64,000 bases of DNA from Pseudomonas citri (lineage in GTDB: Bacteria > Pseudomonadota > Gammaproteobacteria > Pseudomonadales > Pseudomonadaceae), in contig NZ_JAODAB010000018.1 of NCBI RefSeq assembly GCF_025336485.1, positions 59,022 through 123,021 on the forward strand. Reading direction: 5' to 3'. Within the stretch, counting starts at the first letter, position 1; each line of letters opens with the position of its first letter. Shown piece by piece: positions 44,130 through 53,256 of the stretch. The position numbers and the translations under genes were made by a program. The notes beneath the pieces are model-generated. The model saw only the letters and a program-made list of their open reading frames with translations. It searched no databases and was not told the DNA's origin.

Positions 44130-45581
44130 ATGCATCACATGACCCTGGCCGAGATCGCCCGCGGACTCGCCGACAAGAAATTTTCCTCCGAAGAGCTGAC
44201 CAAGGTTCTGCTGGCGCGTATCGCCCAGCTCGACCCACAGCTCAACAGTTTCATCAGCCTCACCGAAGAGCTGGCACTGAGCCAGGCCAAGGCCGCCGAC
44301 GCCCGTCGCGCAGGCGGTGAGAGCGGCGCCCTGCTCGGCGCACCGATTGCCCACAAGGACCTGTTCTGCACCCAGGGCATCCGCACCAGCTGCGGCTCGA
44401 AGATGCTCGACAACTTCAAGGCGCCCTATGACGCCACCGTGGTCGCCAAGCTGGCCGCTGCCGGCACCGTGACCCTGGGCAAGACCAACATGGACGAATT
44501 CGCCATGGGCTCGGCCAACGAGTCGAGCTACTACGGCGCCGTGAAGAACCCGTGGAACCTGGAACACGTACCGGGCGGTTCGTCCGGCGGTTCCGCCGCT
44601 GCCGTGGCCGCGCGCCTGTTGCCGGCCGCCACAGCCACCGACACCGGCGGTTCGATTCGCCAACCGGCGGCATTCACCAACCTCACGGGCCTGAAACCCA
44701 CCTACGGCCGTGTATCACGCTGGGGCATGATCGCCTACGCCTCCAGCCTCGACCAGGGTGGCCCGCTGGCCCGCACCGCCGAAGACTGCGCGATCCTGCT
44801 GCAAGGCATGGCCGGTTTCGACCCGAATGACTCCACCAGCATCGACGAACCGGTGCCGGACTACAGCGCCAGCCTCAACGGCTCGCTGCAAGGCCTGCGC
44901 ATCGGCGTGCCGAAGGAATACTTCAGCGCCGGCCTCGATCCGCGCATCGCCGAGCTGGTGCATAACAGCGTCAAAGAGCTGGAAAAACTCGGCGCGATCA
45001 TCAAGCAAATCAGCCTGCCGAACATGCAGCACGCCATTCCTGCGTACTACGTGATCGCCCCGGCGGAAGCCTCCTCGAACCTGTCGCGCTTCGACGGTGT
45101 GCGCTTCGGCTATCGCTGCGAAAACCCGGAAAACCTGACGGACCTGTACAAGCGCTCCCGTGGCGAAGGCTTCGGTGCCGAAGTGCAGCGCCGGATCATG
45201 GTCGGTGCCTACGCGTTGTCCGCTGGCTACTACGATGCCTACTACCTCAAGGCGCAGAAAATCCGTCGCCTGGTGAAGAACGACTTCATGGCCGCCTTCA
45301 ATGAGGTCGACATCATCCTCGGCCCGACCACGCCGAACCCGGCCTGGAAACTCGGCGCCAAGACCAGCGACCCGGTCGCCGAGTACCTGGAAGACGTCTA
45401 CACCATCACCGCCAACCTCGCCGGCTTGCCGGGCCTGTCCATGCCGGCCGGTTTCGTCGATGGCCTGCCGGTGGGCGTGCAGTTGCTCGCGCCATATTTC
45501 CAGGAAGGCCGCCTGTTGAACGTTGCCCACCAGTATCAGTTGAACACTGACTGGCACACCCGCACCCCAACCGGCTTCTGA
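44130..45581 (+). CDS. gatA: Asp/Glu-tRNA amidotransferase subunit A
   Basis: 483 residues, amidase-signature family. It releases ammonia from glutamine. Catalytic triad: Lys76 (PIAHKDLF), Ser151 (GGSSGGSAAAVAARL) and Ser175 (TGGSIRQPA). A second ATG at residue 4 is a possible alternative start. 16 bases after gatC. Confidence 0.97.
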   Translation: MHHMTLAEIARGLADKKFSSEELTKVLLARIAQLDPQLNSFISLTEELALSQAKAADARRAGGESGALLGAPIAHKDLFCTQGIRTSCGSKMLDNFKAPYDATVVAKLAAAGTVTLGKTNMDEFAMGSANESSYYGAVKNPWNLEHVPGGSSGGSAAAVAARLLPAATATDTGGSIRQPAAFTNLTGLKPTYGRVSRWGMIAYASSLDQGGPLARTAEDCAILLQGMAGFDPNDSTSIDEPVPDYSASLNGSLQGLRIGVPKEYFSAGLDPRIAELVHNSVKELEKLGAIIKQISLPNMQHAIPAYYVIAPAEASSNLSRFDGVRFGYRCENPENLTDLYKRSRGEGFGAEVQRRIMVGAYALSAGYYDAYYLKAQKIRRLVKNDFMAAFNEVDIILGPTTPNPAWKLGAKTSDPVAEYLEDVYTITANLAGLPGLSMPAGFVDGLPVGVQLLAPYFQEGRLLNVAHQYQLNTDWHTRTPTGF

Positions 45582-45591
45582 GGAGAAACAC

Positions 45592-47037
45592 ATGCAATGG
45601 GAAGTCGTGATCGGGCTGGAGATTCATACCCAGCTCACCACCCGGTCGAAAATCTTTTCCGGTAGCTCGACCACCTTCGGTTCCGAGCCCAACACCCAGG
45701 CCAGCCTGGTCGACCTGGGCATGCCCGGCGTGCTGCCGGTGCTCAACGCCGAAGCGGTGCGCATGGCGGTGATGTTCGGCCTGGCAATCGACGCCGAGAT
45801 TGGCCAGCACAACGTGTTCGCCCGCAAGAACTACTTCTACCCGGACCTGCCCAAGGGCTACCAGATCAGCCAGATGGAATTGCCGATCGTTGGCAAGGGC
45901 CACCTGGACATCGCCCTCGAAGACGGCACGGTCAAGCGCGTCGGCATCACCCGCGCGCACCTGGAAGAAGACGCCGGCAAGAGCCTGCACGAGGAATTCA
46001 ACGGTGCCACCGGCATCGACCTGAACCGCGCCGGCACGCCGCTGCTGGAAATCGTCTCCGAGCCGGACATGCGCAGTGCCAAGGAAGCCGTGGCCTACGT
46101 CAAGGCCATCCATGCGCTGGTGCGCTACCTGGGCATCTGTGACGGCAACATGGCCGAAGGTTCGCTGCGCTGCGACTGCAACGTGTCGGTCCGCCCGAAA
46201 GGCCAGGCCGAGTTCGGCACCCGCTGCGAGATCAAGAACGTCAACTCGTTCCGCTTCATCGAGAAGGCGATCAACAGCGAGATCCAGCGCCAGATCGAAC
46301 TGATCGAGGACGGTGGCAAGGTCATCCAGCAGACCCGCCTGTACGACCCGAACAAGGACGAGACCCGTCCGATGCGCAGCAAGGAAGAAGCCAACGACTA
46401 CCGTTACTTCCCCGACCCGGACCTGTTGCCGGTGGTCATCGAGAACTCGTTCCTCGACGAGGTGCGCGCGACCCTGCCGGAACTGCCGCCGCAAAAACGC
46501 GAGCGCTTCCAGGCACAGTTCGGGCTGTCGAGCTATGACGCCAACGTCCTGGCCACCAGCCGCGAGCAGGCCGACTACTTCGAGAAAGTCGTGAGCATCG
46601 GCGGCGACGCCAAGCTGGCGGCCAACTGGGTGATGGTCGAGTTGGGCAGCCTGCTGAACAAGCAGGGCCTGGAAATCGACGCGTCGCCGGTCTCGGCCGA
46701 GCAACTGGGCGGCATGCTGTTGCGGATCAAGGACAACACCATCTCCGGCAAGATCGCCAAGATGGTCTTCGAAGCCATGGCCAATGGCGAAGGCAGCGCC
46801 GACGAGATCATCGACAAGCGCGGCTTGAAGCAAGTCACCGACACCGGTGCCATCAGCGCCGTGCTCGATGAAATGCTCGCGGCCAACGCCGAGCAGGTCG
46901 AGCAGTACCGCGCGGCAGACGAAGCCAAGCGCGGCAAGATGTTCGGCTTCTTCGTCGGCCAGGCCATGAAAGCCTCCAAGGGCAAGGCCAACCCGCAACA
47001 GGTCAACGAACTGCTCAAAAGCAAGCTCGAGGGCTGA
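45592..47037 (+). CDS. gatB: Asp/Glu-tRNA amidotransferase subunit B
   Basis: 481 residues. Binds the misacylated tRNA and performs kinase and transamidation steps. MQWEVVIGLEIHTQLTTRSK, GTRCEIKNVNSFRFIEKAI and a C-terminal YqeY-like helical domain (FGFFVGQAMKASKGKANPQQ) are typical. AGGAG lies before the ATG. Last gene of gatCAB; a REPIN follows. Confidence 0.97.
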   Translation: MQWEVVIGLEIHTQLTTRSKIFSGSSTTFGSEPNTQASLVDLGMPGVLPVLNAEAVRMAVMFGLAIDAEIGQHNVFARKNYFYPDLPKGYQISQMELPIVGKGHLDIALEDGTVKRVGITRAHLEEDAGKSLHEEFNGATGIDLNRAGTPLLEIVSEPDMRSAKEAVAYVKAIHALVRYLGICDGNMAEGSLRCDCNVSVRPKGQAEFGTRCEIKNVNSFRFIEKAINSEIQRQIELIEDGGKVIQQTRLYDPNKDETRPMRSKEEANDYRYFPDPDLLPVVIENSFLDEVRATLPELPPQKRERFQAQFGLSSYDANVLATSREQADYFEKVVSIGGDAKLAANWVMVELGSLLNKQGLEIDASPVSAEQLGGMLLRIKDNTISGKIAKMVFEAMANGEGSADEIIDKRGLKQVTDTGAISAVLDEMLAANAEQVEQYRAADEAKRGKMFGFFVGQAMKASKGKANPQQVNELLKSKLEG

Positions 47038-47088
47038 TGGCCATGGAGCCAGATATCAAGCCTGGCTCCATTCCCCTGTGTGGGAACC

Positions 47089-47177
47089 TGTGGGAGCAAA
47101 GCTTGCTCGCGATGAAGGCACCTCAATCCATCAGTGGACCGCGTGATCGTTCGCCGCGAGCAAGCTTTGCTCCCACA
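47089..47177. repeat. REPIN, GTGGGAGC family
   Basis: TGTGGGAGCAAAGCTTGCTC and GAGCAAGCTTTGCTCCCACA face each other in 89 bases between gatB and the RlpA-like gene, nearly identical in arms to the copy at 34738-34810. Its right edge is 36 bases from the next start codon. Confidence 0.9.
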
Positions 47178-47213
47178 GACCTTGCCCCCACATTTGCATC
47201 TGGAAAATCCAAC

Positions 47214-47591
47214 ATGAAGCGTCTCCTCGGCGCCTGCGCCCTGCTGTCCCTGCTGGCCGGTTGCGCCAGCCAGAGCGGGACGGTCGATCCACACGGCTAT
47301 GATCAGACCGGCATCGCCTCTTATTACGGTGCCAGGCACCACGGCAAGCGCACTGCCAGTGGCGAGCGCTTCGACCAGCACAGCCTGACCGCCGCCCATC
47401 GCCAGTTGCCGTTCGGCACACGGGTGAAGATCACCAACCTGGGCAACAACGACAGTGTCGTGGTCCGCATCAACGACCGCGGCCCCTATACTCGAGGCCG
47501 GTTGATCGACGTATCCCGCGAAGCAGCCGAACAACTGGGCATGTTGCGCAGCGGCACCGCGCGAGTGCGCGTGCAAGCCCTCGACGACTGA
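47214..47591 (+). CDS. Short RlpA-like lipoprotein (DPBB domain)
   Basis: 125 residues from the ATG at 47214; the frame runs on upstream through the REPIN but a lipoprotein signal (LLSLLAGC) starts here. The rest is a single double-psi beta-barrel: GIASYYGARHHGKRTASGE, LPFGTRVKITNLGNNDSVVV and RINDRGPYTRGRLIDVSREAA. In P. aeruginosa full RlpA is a lytic transglycosylase acting on stem-free peptidoglycan; this protein lacks the SPOR domain, so it is a shorter paralogue. Confidence 0.9.
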   Translation: MKRLLGACALLSLLAGCASQSGTVDPHGYDQTGIASYYGARHHGKRTASGERFDQHSLTAAHRQLPFGTRVKITNLGNNDSVVVRINDRGPYTRGRLIDVSREAAEQLGMLRSGTARVRVQALDD

Positions 47592-47608
47592 CAGACGGAG
47601 CCCCGGCC

Positions 47609-48703
47609 ATTCCTCTCCTTAGCGCCCTACCGCTGCTCAGCCTGATCGAACTGGCCGGCGGCCTGCTGTTGCTGATCGCCGGCGCCGAGCTGCTGGTACG
47701 TGCCGCCGTGGGACTGGCGGCGCGCTTGCAGGTACGGCCGTTGATCATTGGCCTGAGCGTCGTCGCCTTCGGCAGCAGCGCGCCACAAATGGTCGTCAGC
47801 CTGCAAGCGACCCTGGCGCAGAACGCCGACATTGCCGTGGGCAGCGTGATCGGCAGCAGCATCTTCAACATCCTCGTCACCCTCGGGCTGTCGGCGCTGA
47901 TCATTCCGTTGCGCGTCTCGCGCCAACTGGTGCGCCTGGACATCCCGCTGATGATCGGCGCCAGCCTGCTGGTGTTCGTGCTGGCCTGGAACGAAGAGCT
48001 GACGCGACTCGACGGCGTGTGGCTGCTGATCGCCCTGGCGGTGTACCTGGGCCTGCTGCTGCGTCAGTCGCGGCATCGCGCTCGCCCGCACGCCGTGGCG
48101 GTCGAGGGCTTTCGGGCGTCCTGGTTCAAGAGCGTGGCGATGATCCTGCTGGGCCTGGCCATGCTGATTTTCGCCGGGCACCTGCTGCTGGGTGCGGCGG
48201 TGGAAGTGGCCATGGACCTGGGGCTGTCGGAGCGCATCATCGGCCTGACCATCGTCGCCGTCAGCACTTCGCTGCCGGAACTCGCCACCTCGCTGATCGC
48301 TGCCCTGCGCGGCGAGCGGGACATTGCCGTGGGCAACGTGATCGGCAGCAATCTGTTCAACCTGCTGGGCGTGCTCGGCGTCACCGCCCTCGCCGCACCC
48401 ACGCCACTTTCGGTCTCACCCAACGCGCTGGACTTCGACCTGCCGGTGATGCTCGGCGTGGCGGTGCTGTGCCTGCCGGTGTTCTATTCCGGCTACCGCG
48501 TCACCCGTGCCGAAGGCCTGCTGTTGCTGGGCTTGTATGTGGCGTATGGGCTACACGTGATGTCGTTCACCACCGGCATGCCACTGGCCAGCCAACTGGA
48601 ACGCTTGATGCTGTTCTATGTGCTGCCGGTGTTGCTCACGTACTTGTTGTTCACCTCCGTGCGCGCCTGGCGCCGCCAACACCACAAGAGGGATTTGCCA
48701 TGA
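47609..48703 (+). CDS. Calcium/sodium antiporter family (CaCA, YrbG-like), ATT start proposed
   Basis: 364 residues if started at ATT (47609), which has GGAG (47597-47600) eight bases upstream. No ATG or GTG exists in frame before the conserved region; the first standard codon, TTG at 47669, would cut off most of the first membrane helix. Two homologous repeats carry the alpha motifs: VVAFGSSAPQMVVS with GSVIGSSIFNILVTLG, and VAVSTSLPELATS with GNVIGSNLFNLLGVLG. Ten or so helices. Ion specificity is not evident. The stop overlaps the next gene by four bases. Confidence 0.85.
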   Translation: MPLLSALPLLSLIELAGGLLLLIAGAELLVRAAVGLAARLQVRPLIIGLSVVAFGSSAPQMVVSLQATLAQNADIAVGSVIGSSIFNILVTLGLSALIIPLRVSRQLVRLDIPLMIGASLLVFVLAWNEELTRLDGVWLLIALAVYLGLLLRQSRHRARPHAVAVEGFRASWFKSVAMILLGLAMLIFAGHLLLGAAVEVAMDLGLSERIIGLTIVAVSTSLPELATSLIAALRGERDIAVGNVIGSNLFNLLGVLGVTALAAPTPLSVSPNALDFDLPVMLGVAVLCLPVFYSGYRVTRAEGLLLLGLYVAYGLHVMSFTTGMPLASQLERLMLFYVLPVLLTYLLFTSVRAWRRQHHKRDLP

Positions 48704-49080
48704 CCGACACGCCAAAGACCGGCCTGGACATGCGTCGACAAGTGATGGGCGACGCATTCGTCGACCGCGCCCTGGGTAACGCCACCGAATTCACCCAGCC
48801 GTTGCAGGACTTCGTCAACGAACATGCCTGGGGTAGTGTCTGGAGCCGTGAAGGCCTGCCGCTGAAAACCCGCAGCCTGATCACCCTCGCCGCCCTCACC
48901 GCCCTCAAGTGCCCGCAGGAACTCAAGGGCCACGTGCGCGGCGCGCTGAACAATGGCTGCACGGTGGAGGAAATTCGCGAGGCGTTGCTGCATTGTGCGG
49001 TGTACGCAGGCGTGCCGGCGGCGATCGATGCGTTCCGGGCAGCGCAGGAAGTGATCGACAGTTATCAGAAACCTGAGTGA
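48700..49080 (+). CDS. Carboxymuconolactone decarboxylase family, PcaC-like
   Basis: 126 residues, ATG overlapping the antiporter stop (ATGA). Aligns with PcaC over its length: MRRQVMGDAFVDRAL, FVNEHAWGSVWSREGLPLKT, RSLITLAALTAL and LHCAVYAGVPAAIDAFRAA. PcaC decarboxylates gamma-carboxymuconolactone in the protocatechuate pathway, but no other pca gene is present and many family members are AhpD-like; the function here is therefore open. GAGGGA precedes the start. Confidence 0.85.
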   Translation: MTDTPKTGLDMRRQVMGDAFVDRALGNATEFTQPLQDFVNEHAWGSVWSREGLPLKTRSLITLAALTALKCPQELKGHVRGALNNGCTVEEIREALLHCAVYAGVPAAIDAFRAAQEVIDSYQKPE

Positions 49081-49119
49081 CCGTTTGATGGGATCTGGCG
49101 AGCCCTCAAAAAAACAGCG

Positions 49120-50061
49120 TCAGATCCACCCACCCCACTGCAATACAAAGATCCCCAGGTTGGTGGTGATCGCCGCCATCAGCGTAGTGATGACGATGAT
49201 CGCCGCCGCCAACTCATGATTGCCCTCGGCCGCCCGGGCCATGACGAAGCTGGCCGCCGCGGTGGGGCTGCCGAAGTACAGGAACAGAATCCCCAGCTCC
49301 GCCCCGCGAAAGCCCCAGAGCCAGGCGCCCAGGGTGGTCAGAACGGGCAGGCCGACCATCTTCACCAGGCTCGAACTCATGGCCATCCTGCCGCTCTTGC
49401 GCAGGGCGGCCAGCGACAGGGTGCCGCCGATACAGATCAGCGCCAGGGGCAAGGTCATCTGCGCAAGGTACTTGCCTGAGGTCTCGAACCAGGTCGGCAG
49501 GCCGATCTGCCAATAGGCGAATGGCGCGGCGCTGATCACGCTGATGATCAGCGGGTTGCTGATCACGCTCTTGCAGATGCTCCACGGGTCGGACTTGATC
49601 ACCGGGCTGTAGACCGCCAGCACGATGGTCGACAGGGTGTTGTAGAACAGGATCACCAACGCCGCGAGAATCGCACCCAGGGAAATCCCGTAGTCGCCAT
49701 ACATGCTCGCCGCCAATGCCAGGCCGATGACACCGTTGTTGCCACGAAAGGCGCCCTGGGTGTAGATGCCGCGATCCTGGCGCGGACAACGCCAGATCGC
49801 CCAGCCCCAGGCCATTGCGAAACTCACCAGGGTGGCGATGGAGAAATAGATCAGCAGGTCCGGCTGCAACGCCGCGTGCAGGTCGGCGTGGAGGATGCCG
49901 AGGAACAACAGCGCCGGCATGGTGACGTTGAACACCAGGGACGAGGCGATGTGGATGAAGTTGTCGTTGATCCAATAGACGCGCTTGAGCAACACCCCCA
50001 GAAACAACATGGCAAACACCGGCGCGGTGATGTTCAGGGTTTCGAGGAAAATTGCCAGCAT
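49120..50061 (-). CDS. AEC-family (auxin efflux carrier) permease
   Basis: 313 residues with about ten membrane helices. AEC signatures: VFAMLFLGVLLKRVYWI at the start, FNVTMPALLFLGI, FRGNNGVIGLALAASMYGD and SPTAAASFVMARAAEGN. Bacterial AEC proteins transport dicarboxylates or other anions; the substrate is unknown. It lies next to the galactarate genes, separated by a REPIN, and may or may not belong to them. Confidence 0.85.
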   Translation of the reverse strand: MLAIFLETLNITAPVFAMLFLGVLLKRVYWINDNFIHIASSLVFNVTMPALLFLGILHADLHAALQPDLLIYFSIATLVSFAMAWGWAIWRCPRQDRGIYTQGAFRGNNGVIGLALAASMYGDYGISLGAILAALVILFYNTLSTIVLAVYSPVIKSDPWSICKSVISNPLIISVISAAPFAYWQIGLPTWFETSGKYLAQMTLPLALICIGGTLSLAALRKSGRMAMSSSLVKMVGLPVLTTLGAWLWGFRGAELGILFLYFGSPTAAASFVMARAAEGNHELAAAIIVITTLMAAITTNLGIFVLQWGGWI

Positions 50062-50136
50062 GCCGGGGACCTTTCGAGGGGGTGTCGTTAGGTGGCTAAT
50101 GATAAGCCACTCACGGCACTGGCGTCTGGTGATTCA

Positions 50137-50226
50137 TGTGGGAACGGGCTTGCTCGCGAAGACATCGGCACATCCAACATTAACGCAAGCTGAGCCGCCG
50201 CTTTCGCGGGCAAGCCCGCTCCCACA
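50137..50226. repeat. REPIN, GTGGGAACGGGC variant
   Basis: TGTGGGAACGGGCTTGCTCG at the left and CGGGCAAGCCCGCTCCCACA at the right, 90 bases, between the AEC gene and garD. The arms differ from the copies at 34.7 and 47.1 kb, showing a second subtype. Confidence 0.85.
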
Positions 50227-50240
50227 TGATGAACGCCGGC

Positions 50241-51794
50241 TCAGGTAATCGGCGCCGGGTTGAACAGGGTGATGTCGTTGAACAGTTTGTGCTGTTCTGC
50301 CCAGGTCTTTTTCTTGCCGCTGGCCACGTCCAGGTAGTAGTGGAACAGCTCCCAACCCAGCTCCTCGATGGACGCGCGCCCGGTGGCGATGCGCCCGGCG
50401 TCGATGTCGATCAGGTCCGGCCAGCGCTGGGCCAGTTCGGTGCGGGTCGAGACCTTCACCACCGGCGCCATCGCCAGACCGTACGGCGTGCCGCGACCGG
50501 TGGTGAACACGTGCAGGTTCATCCCGGCCGCCAGTTGCAGCGTGCCGCAGACGAAATCGCTGGCCGGCGTGGCGCAGAAGATCAGGCCCTTTTGCTTGAA
50601 ACGCTCGCCCGGGCCGAGCACGCCGTTGATCGCACTGCTACCCGACTTGACGATCGAGCCCAGGGATTTTTCGACAATGTTCGACAACCCGCCCTTCTTG
50701 TTGCCCGGTGTGGTGTTGGCGCTGCGGTCCGCCTCGCCCTTGGCCAGGTAACGGTCGTACCAGTCCATCTCGCGCACCAGTTCCTCGGCGACTTCCCGGG
50801 TTTGCGCCCGGGAGGTCAGCAGGTAGATCGCATCGCGCACTTCGGTGACTTCGGAAAACATCACCGTCGCCCCCGCGCGCAACAACAGGTCCGAGGCATA
50901 GCCCAGGGCCGGGTTGGCGGTGATGCCGGAAAACGCATCGCTGCCGCCGCACTGCATGCCCAGGATCAGCTCCGACGCCGGCACGGTTTCGCGACGGCGC
51001 TGGTCGAGTTTCTTCAAGCGGGTCTCGGCCAGTTCCATGATCTGCTCGATCATTTCCGTGAAGCCGTGACTGGCGTCCTGCAAGCGATACAACCACGGCT
51101 CGCTGAGGTCCACCGAGCTGTCGCCCTCATGCATTACCTGCCCGGCCTGCAACTTCTCGCAGCCCAGGCTGATCACCAGGGCTTCGCCCCCCAGGTTCGG
51201 ATTACGCGCCAAGTTGCGCACCGTGCGGATCGGGATGTACGCATCGGTCGCCGTGATCGCCACGCCACAGCCGTAGCTGTGGGTCAGCGCCACCACGTCA
51301 TCGACGTTCGGGTACTTGGGCAGCAATTCGTCCTTGATGCGCTTGACCGCATGGTCCAGCACACCGGTCACGCACTGCACCGTGGTGGTGATGCCCAGGA
51401 TGTTGCGCGTGCCGACGGTGCCGTCGGCGTTGCGGTAGCCCTCGAACGTGTAGCCCTCCAGCGGCGCATCGGCCGCCGGCACGTCGGTGGACAGCGGCAG
51501 GCTGTCCAGTGGCGGCGCGGTGGGCATGCGCAGCTGGTCTTCCTTGACCCAACTGCCACGGGGGATCGGTTGCAGCGCGTAGCCGATGACCTGGCCGTAG
51601 CGAATCACCTCGCCACCCTCGGGAATGTCCTGCAGGGTGACCTTGTGGCTCTGTGGCACGAAGTCCACGGTGACCAGGCCGTCCGGGAATTCGGTCCCGG
51701 CCGGTACGCCCTGGTCGTTGACGACGATCACCACGTTATCGCGCTCGTGCAAGCGGATGTAACGGGGCGAATCGGCATGTTCAATCAGTTGCAT
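50241..51794 (-). CDS. garD: Galactarate dehydratase
   Basis: 517 residues from the ATG at 51794 (AAGGAG eight bases upstream). UxaA/GarD family, iron-dependent; converts galactarate to 5-keto-4-deoxyglucarate. Similarity to E. coli GarD runs end to end: RLHERDNVVIVVNDQG, EGYTFEGYRNADGTVGTRN, LGMQCGGSDAFSGITANPA, NKKGGLSNIVEKSLGSI, and the ending FNPAPIT. Final gene of kdgD-ALDH-gudP-garD. Confidence 0.95.
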   Translation of the reverse strand: MQLIEHADSPRYIRLHERDNVVIVVNDQGVPAGTEFPDGLVTVDFVPQSHKVTLQDIPEGGEVIRYGQVIGYALQPIPRGSWVKEDQLRMPTAPPLDSLPLSTDVPAADAPLEGYTFEGYRNADGTVGTRNILGITTTVQCVTGVLDHAVKRIKDELLPKYPNVDDVVALTHSYGCGVAITATDAYIPIRTVRNLARNPNLGGEALVISLGCEKLQAGQVMHEGDSSVDLSEPWLYRLQDASHGFTEMIEQIMELAETRLKKLDQRRRETVPASELILGMQCGGSDAFSGITANPALGYASDLLLRAGATVMFSEVTEVRDAIYLLTSRAQTREVAEELVREMDWYDRYLAKGEADRSANTTPGNKKGGLSNIVEKSLGSIVKSGSSAINGVLGPGERFKQKGLIFCATPASDFVCGTLQLAAGMNLHVFTTGRGTPYGLAMAPVVKVSTRTELAQRWPDLIDIDAGRIATGRASIEELGWELFHYYLDVASGKKKTWAEQHKLFNDITLFNPAPIT

Positions 51795-51807
51795 TGACGC
51801 CGCTCCT

Positions 51808-53172
51808 TCAGGATTTCGCTTCGGACAGACTGGAGACGCCGGCGTCCTTGGCCGTCGGTTCCTTGAGCACGACACGCTTGATCGGCCCGACGATGACCAG
51901 GTAGCTGAACACCGCCACCAACGCGTTGCAACCGACAAACACCAACGCCCACTTGAACGAACCGGTGGCGCTGATGATGTAGCCGATGACGATCGGCGTG
52001 GTGATCGATGCCAGGTTGCCGAAGGTGTTGAACAGGCCACCGCTCAGGCCGGCGATCTGTTTTGGCGACGTGTCGGACACCACTGCCCAACCCAGTGCGC
52101 CAACGCCTTTACCGAAGAAGGCCAGGGCCATGAAGCCTACCACCATCCATTCGATGTCCACGTAGTTGCAGGCCACGATGCTGCTGGACACCAGCAAGCC
52201 CCCAATGATCGGCGCCTTGCGGGCGAAGGTCAGCGAGTGGCCTTTGCGCAGCAGGTAGTCGGAAATCACCCCGCCGAGGACGCCGCCGATGAACCCGCAG
52301 ATCGCCGGCAAGGACGCAATGAAACCGGCCTTGAGGATGGTCATCCCGCGCTCCTGCACCAGGTACACCGGGAACCAGGTCAGGAAGAAGTAGGTAATGC
52401 CGTTGATGCAGTACTGGCCCAGATAGACGCCGAGCATCATGCGGTTGGTCAGCAGTTGGCGGATGTAATCCCACTTCGGACCGTCGCCCTTGGCCTTCTT
52501 GCCCTTGTCCTGGTCCATATCGACCATCGCGCCGTTGGCGGCGATGTGGTTGAACTCGGCCTCGTTGATCATCGGGTGCTGACGCGGGCTGTAGATCACT
52601 TTCAGCCAGACCAGCGAGAACACGATGCCGATCACACCCATCACGATGAACACGTGCTGCCAACCGAAACGGTAGACGATCCAGCCCATCAGCGGTGCGA
52701 ACAACACGGTGGCAAAGTACTGCGCCGAGTTGAAGATCGCCGAGGCGGTGCCGCGTTCAGCGGTCGGGAACCAGGCGGCGACGATACGTGCGTTGCCCGG
52801 GAAGGACGGCGCTTCGGCCAGCCCCACCAGAAAGCGCAGCATGAACAGCGCTACCACGGCCGTGGATAGGCCGAATTCACCGACATAGCCTTGCAGCACG
52901 GTGAACAACGACCAGGTGAAAATGCTCAGGGCGTAGATTTTTTTCGACCCGAACCGGTCGAGCAGCCAGCCGCCGGGAATCTGCCCGGCCACGTAGGCCC
53001 AGCCGAAGGCGGAGAAGATGTAACCGAGGGTCACGGCATCGATGCCGAGGTCTTTTTGCAGGCTGGAGCCTGCGATGGCGATGGTGGCGCGGTCGGCGTA
53101 GTTGATCGTCGTCACCAGGAACAGCATGAGCAGGATCAAATAGCGGACGTGAGTCGGCTTGGTCGCTTGCAT
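51808..53172 (-). CDS. gudP: Galactarate/glucarate MFS transporter
   Basis: 454 residues, anion:cation symporter branch of MFS with 12 helices. INYADRATIAIAGSSLQKDLG and GWAYVAGQIPGGWLLDRFG are hallmarks of the GudP/GarP hexarate transporters. A charged cytoplasmic loop (about 200-225) is followed by the second half. GGGAG precedes the ATG. 13 bases before garD, so co-expressed. Confidence 0.9.
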   Translation of the reverse strand: MQATKPTHVRYLILLMLFLVTTINYADRATIAIAGSSLQKDLGIDAVTLGYIFSAFGWAYVAGQIPGGWLLDRFGSKKIYALSIFTWSLFTVLQGYVGEFGLSTAVVALFMLRFLVGLAEAPSFPGNARIVAAWFPTAERGTASAIFNSAQYFATVLFAPLMGWIVYRFGWQHVFIVMGVIGIVFSLVWLKVIYSPRQHPMINEAEFNHIAANGAMVDMDQDKGKKAKGDGPKWDYIRQLLTNRMMLGVYLGQYCINGITYFFLTWFPVYLVQERGMTILKAGFIASLPAICGFIGGVLGGVISDYLLRKGHSLTFARKAPIIGGLLVSSSIVACNYVDIEWMVVGFMALAFFGKGVGALGWAVVSDTSPKQIAGLSGGLFNTFGNLASITTPIVIGYIISATGSFKWALVFVGCNALVAVFSYLVIVGPIKRVVLKEPTAKDAGVSSLSEAKS

Positions 53173-53256
53173 GTAAAAGTACTCCCACTATTTATTTTTA
53201 TGCGGGTCAGCAGATTGTGCGGCGGGGCTGGATAACCGGCCCCGCCGGTGTTGCAT

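Noticed and set aside
47037..47213. N-terminal extension of the RlpA-like protein through the REPIN
   Set aside because: The lipoprotein signal peptide starts at 47214; the upstream part is repeat DNA.
48019..48699. Long N-terminal extension of the carboxymuconolactone decarboxylase-family protein
   Set aside because: It is the out-of-frame reading of the antiporter gene; the ATGA overlap at 48700 gives the normal family length.
51795..52040. N-terminal extension of garD into the transporter gene
   Set aside because: The added residues are antisense-like Arg/Ser-rich sequence from the gudP 3' end; GarD homologues begin at the Met at 51794, which has a strong Shine-Dalgarno.
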